This document shows, in pieces, positions 1-11,900 of a stretch of DNA of 64,000 nucleotides; within the stretch, counting starts at the first letter, position 1, and every line of letters starts with the position of its first letter. A model generated the notes under the pieces. That model was not told where the DNA came from, did not search any database, and worked only from the letters and a program-made list of their open reading frames with translations. A program made the translations under genes and the position numbers. Origin of the DNA: Umbilicaria muhlenbergii. Taxonomy: Eukaryota; Ascomycota; Lecanoromycetes; Umbilicariales; Umbilicariaceae. The stretch spans positions 3,158,808 to 3,222,807 of the forward strand of contig KK106983.1 in NCBI GenBank assembly GCA_000611775.1. Direction: 5' to 3'.

Positions 1-2480
1 AAATACTTATTTAATGTGAAGCGTGTGCCCTTCTTGAGATATGTTATCACAGATACAGGGGTTGAAATGAAGATGAATCACATATTCATCATTGTCAACT
101 GATCAGAGTCAAAAAGTGTGCATGAAGTGTAAACATTTCTGAGCTTCATGAACTTTTATTAAAGGTTCATACAGAGCTTCTTGTGTATCACTGCACCTCT
201 CACAGAGATCATTAAAGAGTTTAATGCAAAATCAAACAAGAAGTTGATCTCATGAAGAGCAAACTTTCTGTCTTTGAAGGCACAGACTGCCTTTAAAGTT
301 CTTGTGCAAGCTTTCACTACTGCTCTGTTTCTGCAGCATTTCAACATCACATTATTAATACAGCTTGAAATGAATGCCTCAGGGTATGTGATTTTAAACA
401 TTCTCTCACAAAAACATCCTGATGAGTGAAGAGTTACAGTTTATTTCTCATGAAAGATGATACCTGCAGAATGAAAGTATGAAACTCATGATGAAGAACT
501 GCTCATGATAGTTGAGAGTTTTCATTATTGACAGCACTATTTAAAAGGATTCACTCATTCAGTTGAGGTGCTATCAGATCATTCAAGCTTGTGAAGTTTT
601 ATAACTACTCATAAGCTCTCATGAAGACAGGTTCAATGAGTGTTGACTTTATCAACTTATGATTTTGTTATCACTTATTGAAAGGGAAATTTAAATCTTG
701 TTAACAGCCCTTCATGAAGACCTGATCATCAACATAAAGTGAAATAAGAGGATTAAACTGAAGATGCTTTAATGTTGCAACAGGTGCTGTTTCTGACAGT
801 AACTTTAATTTCAGTTGAGCTTAAAAATGATCTATTGACTCAGGAGGTACATCTTCATGAGGTATTAATTGCAGGCACAATGAGTCTTTGACAGTGAAAT
901 CAACAGAAACAGGCCTCTGAGGCTGTTTTAAATGAAGGACCTTATGAGGAGGTTGACATCTCTCTCATTAAAATGTTATCTGAATTCTTGTGAATTGATC
1001 CCCTCATGAAGCATATGCTGAAACAGATCACTACTCATGAAGTTAATTTAAGAATGTCAGGTTCTCACTCACTTTAATCATGAAGAGATGACCTTTTATA
1101 CTTTAACTCAGTGCTTTATATACCTCATGCAGAGTCATTACAACTTGAGATTATTAAGAAGCATCATGATGAGTCACTTGCAAGTCATCTCATGACAGAG
1201 AAAATCTTTGCTCTGATATGTGCAAAGTACTACTGACTGAACATGTGAAAGCAAATTCAGAAATACTGCAATTCTTGTCTTGTCTGTCAGAGAGTCAGAG
1301 TCATTCATGAAAGATAATCTGAATTATTACAACTCATACTTATCTTGAAGGGACCCTGAGAGGTACTCACTTTAAACTTCATAATTAACCTTTCAGAGAG
1401 CCATGCTTATGAGGGTGTGTATGATGTCATATTGATGATGATGTGTAAATTCTCAAAGATGGCACATTATATTTCAATCAGAAAGGATTGAACTGCTGAT
1501 TAACTTATGAAGACCTTTGTGAGAGAGATTGTTAAACTGCATGAAGTCACTTAAGCTTTAATTTCAGATCATGAATCTGTTTTTACCTCATGACTCTGAG
1601 TCAACTTGATGTTCATGTTGAAGATTAATCATTAATTGAGCACTGCCTTTCATCTGCAAACTGATGAGCAGACTGAATGACAGAATAACATGCTGAAACA
1701 GTATTTATGAAGTTATGTCAATTATCAACAGGACAATTGAGCCTCACTTTTAGCATTAATTGAGTTTACATACAACATGAGCTTACACTCTTCTACTGAA
1801 AAGGCATCATTTGAGGTCATCTATGACTTCATACTTAAATCAGATATGCTCACTGCAGAGAAACTCATGAAGTACTTTGCAGTTAAAAGAATTATCACTG
1901 AAGCTGAGCAGCTTGTGAAGTGTCTTCATAAGACTTAAATAAAAGTCTGCAGAGCTCTTATGAAGTCTTAAGAGTATCAAGTTAAACATTATAATCAGTC
2001 TCACCTTGATGTGATTTATAAAGTCAGACAGTTAGTTTGATTAAAGGTCAAGAACATAACTCTGAAGTGACTTTCATGAAAACTGAATTGACAGTGTTAT
2101 GAACCCTTTCAAATTGTAAAGAAGATTGAAAATGTTACTTATCAGCTGAAACTACTGAAGGAACTTCATATTCATGATGTGTTTCATGTTAACCTGCTTC
2201 ATGATCATAAACTGCAGGCAGGTGAGAATACATCAGAGTTTAAATTACTTCACCTCATGAAGAACTCAGCTGAAAGGGAGTGAAAGATTAAAATTATAAC
2301 AACCTCATGAATTGTGATCAGCTCTGAGGATAAACCTGTTTTACAATATCACATTATGTGAAAGGAATTCTCAAAGATTACTTAAAAGTCTGCAGATAAT
2401 ACCTGCAACTTCAAGAAATTAATTAAGAAGTTTCATGAGGACTTCTCTGAAACTTCATGAGTCATAATCAATGCTGATAC
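1..2480 (+). pseudogene. pol remnant of Gypsy B copy 1 (RT end, RNase H, integrase, chromodomain)
   Basis: Translated segments match the pol polyprotein of fungal chromoviruses. The RT connection block is followed by RNase H with a D-E-E-L-L motif near 490-520. The integrase zinc-binding motif has paired His near 1150 and CxxC near 1270-1290. The core carries the T-A-F-H-x-Q-T-D-E-Q-T-E motif near 1640-1680. The chromodomain-like end near 2330-2460 is the region that binds histone marks in related elements and steers integration into heterochromatin (family knowledge). The region is heavily broken and no protein is expected. Confidence 0.8.
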
Positions 2481-2639
2481 ACATTCATGAGGAAATTAAA
2501 CAAAGGGCTAAGATCTCTTCTGCTCATCAGAGCATTAAGTTACTGAAGAACTGAAAGTGAAATCACTTCATGAAGCTTGAAGACTCATGAAGAGATGAGT
2601 CACACTAACTTCAGCCTGTTGAGGCTTATTAATTCTTAA

Positions 2640-3860
2640 CATCATGAAGAGATCTGACTCAGAGTTAAAGTCCTGTGAGAGATAATTCTCACAGGAGCTG
2701 ATATTTACCTCTGAAAGAGCTTAAACATCTCAATCATCATCAGTTTATCACAGCAGTATTTCCTTTCAGTGAAGCTCATGAGTTTTCATCTTCACAGAGG
2801 TGTTGAGTCTAGGCAGTGACTGCAACAGCTTTGTGAGTCTTATTCACTTAATGTTTCTTCTGCTTACACGCCTTGCGCGTCTCCTTGTGACCCTCAGGGT
2901 CAAGGTTGACTGAGGGTGAAGACAGAGGCAGAGGTGAACTCAGTTCTCATGAGAGAGATGATGAGGTTAAAGATGATGAAGATGAAGCTGTGAACAGTTA
3001 ACAAAAGCACTTCATGAAAACATATCATAAAGTCATACAGAGGAAGATGCAGGCCTTGTTGATGTGCTGATGACACTTCATGCACTTGACAGTGTGAGGG
3101 GAGAGGAAATAATTCTTAAAATAATTAAAACTGCAACCTACAGTGACAGCAACACATGACTCACAAGCCTGAGAAGAGATGTCCTCAGTCTTCATAATTA
3201 TTATCATGAAGGTCAGTCATGAAGCGTTCTCATGAAAAGGAATCACAAAAGTCACTTACAGATCATCTCATGATCTTACTTATAATCAGTGAGCTGAACA
3301 AGCTGCTGTAAAATGATGCAATCATGAAGCTGAGCCTCCCTGTGAAAGGCTACCTCATGAAAGGTTTAATTACAAGAGGCTGAGTTGAAGGCCTGCATGA
3401 ACAGAGGAAACAAACAAGAATCACAGATGATTTGCTTAAAAATGTTGATGATGTGACTGATGTGAAGCATGATGAGCTGTATCACTGTTAATGAAAAGGC
3501 ATCATGAAGGCAAGCATCATGAAGGCAAGCATCATGAAGACAAGCATTATGAGGGTAAAACATCACAAGAGACATTATAAGAATCATGATCATGAACTTA
3601 TCTGATGAGAGGTGAAAGGTTGAAGTTGTGAAAATTATTAACAGCAAAAACTCTGACCTTATGATCTGCATGAGTCATTCATGAGATTTAACAAAGTAAA
3701 TCTGAATGACCTCATGAACAGCTGAACAAGCTCACAAATGAGCAATAATCATCATGAACACTGAGTCAGTGTATAAATTAATCATAACTTTATAAACATC
3801 TTGTGAAGGGAGACTCTTTTTCTCACTGAGTTTTAATGAGCTTCACAACATATTTTTTTT
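2640..3860 (-). pseudogene. antisense accessory gene remnant of Gypsy B copy 1, Cys-rich
   Basis: Several open stretches lie on the strand opposite to pol, between the chromodomain and the 3' LTR. The stretch at 3025-3207 holds a cysteine-rich module: CxxC near its start, then V-K-C-x2-C-x6-K-A-C. The stretch at 2900-3085 overlaps it in another frame. The stretch at 3366-3671 holds three near-perfect repeats of a five-residue unit, A-C-L-H-D. No family is recognised. The Cys spacing suggests a zinc-binding fold, which is an inference. Comparable antisense remnants occur in families A and H of this window. The remnant is broken and treated as a fossil; I do not join the stretches. Confidence 0.6.
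3490..3552. repeat. short tandem repeat (15-16 bp unit, about 3-4 copies)
   Basis: The unit reads roughly ggcaagcatcatgaa and is repeated three to four times in a row. On the minus strand it encodes the A-C-L-H-D peptide repeat of the accessory stretch. Copy 2 of family B has a more diverged version near 56555-56630. Confidence 0.75.
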
Positions 3861-3981
3861 ATGATTTTAATTTTTTTTTTCTGATCTATGAGGTCATTTT
3901 TTTAACTGTTATCAGTGCATTGTGAAGCACTTCTCAGTGAAGGCTTGCAACTGTGAATGTCATCATACTCATGAGGACATG

Positions 3982-4004
3982 AGCCTTTGAAGGGGGGGGA
4001 GCAA
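3982..4004 (+). other. polypurine tract of Gypsy B copy 1
   Basis: The purine-rich stretch tttgaagggggggga-gcaa lies immediately before the LTR start. This is the usual place for the plus-strand primer of LTR retrotransposons. The matching tract in copy 2 is at 56121-56136 on the other strand. Confidence 0.7.
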
Positions 4005-4459
4005 TGTGAGCATTCAGTGTATGAAACTCATCAGGTGCTAATTCAGAATAGGAAAGATTATGCTTAATAACAGCACAGCCTTGTGAAGATAACTTTCACT
4101 AATGAATCAACCTCATGAGGGAGCTCAGTCAATAGACATCACTTTTAGCACTTCATGAAAGTGATTAAAGGAGTTGACATCATTGATGACATCTCATGAA
4201 GATGTGATTCAATAATGAACACCTCATGAAGGCAACTTCATCAAGATGACTGCTTCATGAGATCTTCCTCAGGCAGGTTAACTTCAGAAGGGATATATTA
4301 TGAGGTTAAAGCATGTCTCACTTTCTTTCTTAACAATAATTCTCTACCTACTAGCAATATCATACTATTGTGAATCATCAACTATAAGCTTAAGTCATTA
4401 TTGTCACATAGCTTCATAATTCCTTAGTTAAGATATTATCTCATGATAATACACTTACA
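4005..4459 (+). repeat. 3' LTR of Gypsy B copy 1
   Basis: The repeat starts TGTGAGCATT and ends GCTTACA-like (TG...CA). Its reverse complement aligns with 55667-56120, and the match ends at the same point on both sides, which fixes the boundary. Length is about 455 bp. The following five bases, aagtg, may be the target duplication, but the other end is outside the window. Confidence 0.75.
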
Positions 4460-4479
4460 AAGTGCCCTTTGTTCATACT

Positions 4480-6560
4480 AGATTCAGACAGCCTCAGATG
4501 ATGAAAGACATCCTTGAGTCTGTTTATCTGAAACAAAGCATGTTGCATGTATTGAAGGATGTCCTCATCATGTGAATGATACTGTGTCAAAGTAATAAAG
4601 TTCATCATTGCTCATGTGAAATGCACTGCTGCTGAAGCATGAGGAGTTAAAAGTGATGCAATTATAAAAATAATCTGACAGACAATTAATCTCTGATTTG
4701 CTTCAGTTCATTGTTTAACACTGCTGTACTTCATGAATCTTTTCAAGCCTGAGAATGCTGAAATCAGATGAAATCTCTGATCAAGCTGAGTTACCTTTAA
4801 GGTGAAGTTAATTAAACCTCACACCCTCTTTCTTCTTCTTGCAGTGAAAACACTCTCCTCAATAAGTTCACTCAGTCATTAAACTAGGTAAGTAATCATC
4901 CCTTTCAAGAGTTGATGAAGTACATCAATCATCATGAATTCATGTATGTTAACTTGATGATGAGCTCATGTGAAATTGATGATGAAATGAATTCAAGTGT
5001 TATCATTATTCAGTATCTCTTCTTCCTTCTGATGTTAAATTTAATTCATTGTTGTTTGATGAGTTCTTAAAGGCCAGTTGCCTTCAAGGTTTTCATGCTC
5101 ATTGAGAGGGACTTGACATATAATGCAGTGTTGATTCATTTTTATCTCTGTGATCAACACTTGTTCCTCATAGTTAATCATGAAGTCTGTAATAACAGAG
5201 TAGCAGCATCTGATCTTCTCATCTGCACACTTTATCAAGATATCCTCTTTAGCAGCTGTTTCAACAGTTAATACTCATCAGTCTTAATTGAATTGCTGTG
5301 AGCATGTGAAGTACATACACTTTAAAATTAATGACAGTGTCATATGTCAGACTCTTGCTTTAATGTTATCATCATCATTCCTCACAATCAGCAGGAAACT
5401 CAGAAGTATTAAATCAGATCATGTTTAAAAGCACCTTGACTGTCAGTTTAAATTCCTTATGATTAAGTATACTGATCAAGCTGATAAATCACCTTGATGC
5501 TGTGTCAGAACTATCTTGTCAGTGAAAATCAACAATGACATTATTGTTGCATCATTCAGAAGTTTCATCTGTGTCTTTCATCATCAGTCTTCAGTATGCA
5601 TCTCACTATAGACTCTCTTGTTTTCAGAGTTATATTGTTGAGTTAAGGCATATGTCAGATTACTGTTGAAGGCTTGATGACTTAATAAAAATCAGAGAGT
5701 GTTGATGATGTCTCTGTACTGTATGCAATATGCAATGTTCATTACCTCATCATAAGTAGATTTTACTGTAAAGGTTTAAGATGTTCACTCATCTTCACTT
5801 CTTACAGAGCTGATATCATATGAAATCTGATGTAACTTATCTAGCCATTCCTCTGCATTCTTGAAACTTAGAAGTGAATGAAAGTGATACAGATGAGGAT
5901 TTTTAAAAAATCTGTTCACACTTTCTTTCATTGCCTGAGTCTGATGCAGTCAGAAAGTGAAGGCATAGTCTGTCTTGCTACAAAACAGGTGATAATTTAT
6001 ATTAATAAATGCATTTGTGCTCTGCTTGTGATTGTAATTTATAAAAGCCTTTAAATAAGCTGTATTTAAAATGTCTTCAGCTCAGCAGCCTGTTGTCTCT
6101 TGAAATGATTCAACTCATAAGGATGTTAATGTTGACAAAAAATTAAGTTGAATTGATATGCCTTCTGCCTGCATTAATCCTTATTTCATAAATGACTGTG
6201 AATCAATTAATATTCTTCAGGGAATTGAATGTTCTTGATTGTCAGGAATATTCAGGAGGCTGTCATTCACATTAACATTGTAATTCATCTCAAAGTTCAT
6301 ATACTTATTATCTTATTCCTCTGATATCTCTTCTGTTTCCTCAGGTATTATCTTGATAATCTCTCAGTTTGTGTCATTTTGTTTATTTGTTGCTAAAGGC
6401 ATTGATGACAGTTTACACTGTAAGATTCTTTGCAGTTGATTATGAACATGAACTGAGCACCTTGTTATATGATGTTTTAATGCATTACTGTTATTCACAC
6501 TCTTTCTGCAATCATCACACACATGAAACATGCTTATCAACAAAGCACAAACTGTCTTTG
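4480..6560 (-). pseudogene. Plavaka-type (KDZ superfamily) DNA transposase remnant
   Basis: The minus strand encodes a decayed transposase of the Plavaka/KDZ group, large fungal DNA transposons distantly related to CACTA elements. Recognisable blocks in order are: a C2H2-like zinc finger (C-x2-C...H-x3-4-C) at about 6530-6430, a block with T-I-M-S-L-L-I-F-T-D-K then G-D-L-S-A and V-Y-L at about 5640-5400, and the open stretch 5238-5041. That stretch carries E-Q-V-L-I-T followed by C-x2-C and E-N-L-E-G-N-W-P-L-R-T-H. A block with V-L-H-Q-L-like residues lies at about 4960-4880. In-frame stops, almost all TGA, and frame shifts break it throughout, fitting the TGG-to-TGA decay of the window. Family proteins are about 900-1100 residues, so this span allows most of one. 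No terminal repeats were found. A hAT or MULE origin is less likely. Confidence 0.65.
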
Positions 6561-6599
6561 TTAATGTTTGATTGCCTGAGTGTTTAGATGCAGTGACCA

Positions 6600-7550
6600 G
6601 GATGATGTTTTAATATTAATATCATCAACTCATGATTAACATCAACATGAGTGTGAGCTGTATCTGTTTTTAATGAAGTCAGTGTAGACATTTCACTCCT
6701 CAAGGTGTGACAGACAACAAAACATGAATAAGCCTTTAAAAAACAGAGAAATCAGTGAGTAATTCACACAACTCCTCAGTGAAAACAATGTTGAGAAGTT
6801 TGATCTGATGCTTTCAGAGGTGTGTGAGTTAATTAAGACTCTGTTTAAATGCATTACACTCTTGACAACATCTTCTCACTCAGAACTTTTCTTGACACTG
6901 TTGTAATACTTTATGTTCCTGAATCTGATCAATCAAGGCAAAGTCAATGAGCCTGATTCATCAAACCCTTAATGAAAGATCATGACAGTGCATTTAAATT
7001 TAATGTTGAGACTGAGTCCTGCACAGCAGCAAGAATATAAGTAATCTTAAGACAGAGAACAGCACCCTGAGCTGAGGTGAATGATGCAGATGATGCAGAG
7101 AATGAGATGTAATAATGAAGGCAGGACTGATAAAAGACACAAGAGAGAATAAAAATGACACAGTGAAAACCTGTTCATTGTATCAATCATAGCTTGACAA
7201 TAGATGAAGGTTATATTAAGTTAAAGAGACAGACTGATTGCAAGATGATGAGGTGACAGCAGCAACAACACAGCTGCATAAAAATGACAGCAGTGTTCTC
7301 TTAACAGTGTGTAATATGTTATTTAGTTCTCATGACATGAAGAGTGTATGAGATAATGATGAAAGTGCTGTTTCAGTCTGTGATTCCTGAGGTTTTGTGG
7401 CGGTTTTGATCATTGATTTCAAAAGTGACTATTTTTCATGAAGGAATGAAGCGCTGAACTAAGTTAAATCAATCCTCAGCTTTGTATAATTAAGTTTAAT
7501 CCTCATATAACATCTTAATGACTTCAGTCCCGCCCTGTTGATGACTGATA
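6600..7550. other. unassigned stretch with a weak plus-strand coding-like frame
   Basis: From an ATG at about 6723 to about 7080 the plus strand keeps one frame with few interruptions: a start near M-N-K-P-L-K-N-R-E-I-S-E, then L-L-S-E-N, then S-E-V-C-E-L-I-K. The composition is rich in Ser, Pro and Gln later on, like a disordered N-terminal region. I do not recognise the product. The rest, to 7550, holds nothing I can support. Confidence 0.3.
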
Positions 7551-7554
7551 ATGA

Positions 7555-7965
7555 TAACAGTGTCATTGCACAATCTTTCATCAAGATCTCTCATCAGCAA
7601 TCTTGTATACTCAGTGTATGTTGTTGAGCACCTGTCATTAATCATCATTTTAAAGAATATTCTGAACAGACCTCCTGACCTGACTACATCACATCATTGC
7701 TACAGTTTGAACCCCCCTGTCTTCAAGACACAGTTAAAAATTCATCAGAGTGAAGCTGATGAGATGCAGGTGTTGCCTTCTATGTTTTATTATTCATGCT
7801 CAGGTCATCAGTCTTCACTTGAGATTATAAATTATCATGCACGTGAATGCATCTGAGAAACATTAAAGATTAAAATGATATGACTTTCACCTGAGTCATC
7901 AGTCTCTTCACTCAGCATGCAGGAGTATCAGGAATGTCATCAACAGCAAAGTTATAATGATTATA
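7555..7965 (+). repeat. repeat R, copy 1
   Basis: About 400 bp here match 15747-15929 and 15965-16370 in the same orientation, for example the block around 7569-7735 ending cttcaagacacag. The downstream part with gatgcaggtgttgcc and caggaatgtcatca is also shared. A 101-residue open frame covers 7551-7856, but I recognise no family. The match falls off on both sides, so R is an interspersed repeat or a piece of a larger one. It may belong to element X, because R precedes both X copies. Confidence 0.7.
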
Positions 7966-8199
7966 AAAAAGATAAGATGAGTGATCTCTGAGCATGAATT
8001 TACATTGTAACAAGCATGTTATGAAGATATCTGAGTGTAAAATCATCAGTGACTGTTCTCAAAGATGATGATACATCATGTGCCTCATGAAAGAAGCCTC
8101 ACATGCAGAATAAAGTTTTAAATCAGGATCAGTGATTCTGTGACATAAAGCATTTAAGTTTGCTTCATGCTTCATATTCATGTTACACTGCATTTACAT

Positions 8200-8700
8200 C
8201 TCATGTGCATATTTACATTCATTTATTTGCTTGACAGTCTTGTTGACACTGCTTATCTTCTTTTTTACTCATCACACATCTCCTTTCTTTCTCTCTTCAT
8301 TCATTAACTTATTTAATTGTTAAGTCAAGTAAGCTTGTTTTCTCTTTACTCATCAATCTTCTTTCTTTCTCTTTCTTAATTTTTTTTTATTCATCAGTCT
8401 TCTTTCTTCTTCTTTTTTAAGATAATAAGTTTATCTTCTTCTCTTTACTCATTAATCTTCTTCTCTTTTTCTCAACACAGTAAGCTTGTTTTCTTCTTTT
8501 TACTTATCAGTCTTCTTCTTTCTGCCTCAACACTTCTTTATAATTCACATGTTTATTTAATGCCTTCTTAATTACTCACTTGATATCATCTTTTTTCCTC
8601 AAGACTCTCTTCTTTCCTTCTTGAGATTCTCACTTATGCATTGAATGAAGCATAATTCATTAAATATAATATGATTCATTAAACTGTGCATCTTCTTCTT
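8200..8700 (+). repeat. pyrimidine-rich tract upstream of element X1
   Basis: This stretch is dominated by CTT/TCT runs with recurring phrases such as ctcatcagtcttcttctttct and taagcttgttttct. On the plus strand it is almost purine-free over long runs. A similar but not identical pyrimidine-rich stretch precedes X2 at 16965-17270. Confidence 0.6.
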
Positions 8701-8881
8701 TTTGTCTCAACACTGTAAGCTTGCTCTCTTTTTTATACTCATCAGTCTTCTTCTTTCTGCCTCAACATGTCTTCACAATTCATGTATTTGTTTGATGCTT
8801 TATATATTTACTCATCTGATATTCATCTTTCTTCCTCAAGACTCTTCTTTCCTTATTGAAACTCTCACTTATGCATTGAAC
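8471..8881 (+). repeat. imperfect tandem duplication, period about 235 bp
   Basis: Units 8471-8646 and 8706-8881 share the same order of blocks: ctcaacac-gtaagcttg, ctcatcagtcttcttctttctgcc, ttcctcaagactc, and tctcacttatgcattgaa. They are separated by an AT-rich piece. The unit ends where the TTCATTGAAC cluster begins. Confidence 0.7.
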
Positions 8882-8939
8882 GGATCATAGTTCATTGAAC
8901 ATCACAAGGTTTATTGAACATCACACAGTTCAATGAATT
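8873..8939. repeat. TTCATTGAAC motif cluster 1
   Basis: Four to five copies of (g)ttcattgaacatcac or close variants lie 15-22 bp apart. Similar clusters lie at 12958-13012 and 16862-16920, the middle one mostly in the reverse sense. This spacing resembles subterminal repeats of DNA transposons. Which ends belong together is not resolved. Confidence 0.6.
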
Positions 8940-8959
8940 AAACTTAATGAATGCATCAC

Positions 8960-11900
8960 CTCATCTCACCTCACCTCTTACCTCACCTTTAACCTTAATA
9001 TGTCAGCTGAGAATTCAAAGAGAGTCACAGCTCTATTACATAGTGAAGATTAAATTGATGAAGAGATTTCAAAGTACAAAAACCTGACAGAGGTCAGGAA
9101 GATGATCTCTTAACTCATGAATGATTATATGAAAGAGATCAACAGTGCAATTAAAAAGTACATGATTAAGAATCACCTGAAGCAGAAGAGATTGAAGAGT
9201 GCATTTAATCATTAAATGCTGAAATCAATGATTGTGATTCTGATTGAACTTCATCATGATATCTGAACCTAATACTCTGATAATTTCATCTTCATCATGC
9301 TCAAATTCATCATCAGATGAGCGCTGTACAATTAATGATGCAAGATGAAGTATTGAAAGAGGCAGGAGAGTGACAGAGCATCTGTTAACAAGATGCATCA
9401 ACTTACTTCATAATCTTCAATTAAATTTAAAATGCCTTTTAAGCTGTTGAGTGAATTCAATATATACTGATCTGAAACTCCTTTCTCCTCAACATCATCA
9501 GCAGTTTCAGTGAACATGAAAGATTTTGAGATCACAGCACAACTGTTAAATGAGGGAAAACTCTTCATTATTTTTCATGTTAATGTTAATGATATCATCT
9601 TGAATAATCTGACCTCTGGCTGAACACCTTTTTCACAGATTAATTTCAAGTTGTGATCAGTTATCTTGATGACTGATTTTAAGTACATTATTGCACACTG
9701 AATTGAGTACTCCTTCACTGATCATATTGTGAGTGTCAACAGCGTCAGACTTCTCAAAGCAGTCATCAGTGATGCATGAGTCAGAGGCTTATCAGCTGTC
9801 ATGTTTAGCATTTATTCATCATCAGTCTCTCATGATAAGCTTGATCCTCCTGAGGAGTGAATGATATGATTACTGACTCTGTTTATAAATCTTCTTCAGA
9901 CTTCTCAAGAGCCCTCTCCTCTTAAACTGTCATTGAAGTGATCACTGAGCAGACACAATATTAATCAAGGAAGTAATCAATAAGAAAGCAGATGAAGAAG
10001 GCTGCATTAAGTGAAAATTATTTCAACTGATGAAGAAAGTTTCAATGAGGATGTTGTAAATGTTAGTCAGAATGAAAGCACTGAGAAAGAGATAAAAGTC
10101 ACTGAGAACATGTGAGGAGTCAAAAGTCATGAGCTGAAGTTTATGATTAAGAGTATTGAGATCAACAATACAGAGAGGCAGGAAAATGTGAATGCAAATG
10201 ATGATTAAAACATCAATATGAGGGAGAATGAGAAACTTCTTAATGCTGAAGAGTAAATGTCAATTCATGTGATGAGTTAACTCACTAACTAATATAAACT
10301 CATAGAATGTATAAGAATATCAACTTTATCATGACTGAATATTTATCTTAAGAGCACTGAAAAGACTGTGCCTGCTTATTCTGTCACAACCCTCTCAAGG
10401 TGACTGACAATGACAAGATTAAAATCACTGAGTTGAAATCCTTCATGTACTCATATCAAGCATTTGAGGTATTCATCATGATGAAGATGAAATGTTGACA
10501 GAGGGGGGTTGAAACACAGATGACATAAAACTCAGCAAGATTTACAACAATTCAGTACACACTGCACTCATGTCACTAATTAAGTGATAAACTGTTGAGC
10601 AATTAACTTTAATCATGTTAATGCAGATTCTGAAGATTACTCATCACAGCATTAAGTCTGTCTGAAAGGAGAAATGAACTGATTTACACCTCACATGAAG
10701 CATGAAGAAAATGTCACAACAACTCAGATTTGTCTGTTCATCTGAGAATGCTTACAGGATTGAATGCTCTTGCATGAATGCAAGCTCAGTCAGTCAGATG
10801 ATTCTCATTAAAGGATTAAACCTCATTCTGATGCCTGCTGCCCTGATGCTGCAGTGAATGAATATGTGTATGATACATCTGAACCTACAAGATTCTCATT
10901 TTGAGTGACAGATTCAACATGCTTATGAGGATTTGAAACTCAACAAGATCACATCAGCTCTTTCAGAGATGAATCATCCTCTGATTACACCTCAACTCCT
11001 TGATGCAATAAAACTGAAGGACTCAAAACAAATTGTCTTTAAATAATTAAAATTGATTTGTGTCATCACCTCAAGGAGTTATCCTGAGCATGTCATGAAG
11101 AAACTTGAACATTAATTTACTCTCACAAGGTCAACACTCAGAAGCAAACAGCCTCTGCAATGATGAGTAAAATGACAGTTATGCTGAGGCTGAGTCATCA
11201 TTAATGAAGTGCATACTCAGTACTCAGTAAGTTCATTTGCTGTAAAACTCATCCTGACATTGAGACAGGATCTCATCTCATGTAAGTGATTTTTAACAGA
11301 GACACTGTTCAAGCAATTCTCTGCTCAGATGACACATTAAGCAGGAACATTACAGGATGAATCATGAATAATGAAAACCTTAATGTCTGTGTGAAAAGAA
11401 AAACAGGCTCACTGCATGAATCTTCATATATGTATGACTCAGGCACTTGTAGTGCTAGGAAAGAAGCATCAACACATCATTAAAGGCAGTGATAAGAGAG
11501 GTTGACTCACTGCATCAGAATACATAATCAATATTTAAAAGATGATTTCAACCTTATGATTAAAGAGATCAGTGAAGATGTTTAAATTTTTCAATAATTC
11601 ATTTATTGAACATATTTTAAACATGCATGTTGTTATCAGCTGCAGCCTATCAGAGCAGTTTCATGAAATGATTAATAAATTGATGATAACAACTTTCTTG
11701 AAGATGATGAAGGAGCACTGAGTTGCAGTGATGAAATAAAAGATGACTCAAGACTTCAAGAGGAACCCTCTGAAAATAAATGTGAAATAATGAATTAAGT
11801 GAGTACAGAAAGTGAGGATCTTAAGTTTCTGACTTTTATTAAAAATGCATCTCATCATGAAAGACTTGAATTGAACTACTGAGAAGATTCAAGACAACAG

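Larger units (their letters stand above)
1..4459 (+). mobile_element. Gypsy chromovirus family B, copy 1 (fossil, left-truncated by window)
   Basis: This is a Ty3/Gypsy LTR retrotransposon. Parts in order on the plus strand are: the end of reverse transcriptase (about 1-420), RNase H (about 430-760), the integrase zinc-binding region (about 1100-1300), the integrase core (about 1310-1900), the GPY-like C-terminus and chromodomain (about 2100-2480), an antisense accessory gene (about 2640-3860, minus), a purine-rich tract and the 3' LTR. The gag, protease and most of RT lie left of the window. The coding part is broken many times and is a fossil. The chromodomain is recognised from an aromatic W-K-x-F/P-type block followed by W-E/K-P-x-x-N. 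The mutational load suggests a silenced copy whose true age cannot be read from divergence. Confidence 0.85.

Noticed and set aside
159-401. Open frame of 80 codons on the minus strand
   Set aside because: It lies opposite the Gypsy B RT/RNase H region and is a shadow; it is outside the accessory zone.
4441-4443. Gypsy B LTR end at 4443 (ttatctca)
   Set aside because: The alignment with 55667-56120 continues 16 bases further with only transitions, to a TACA end at 4459.
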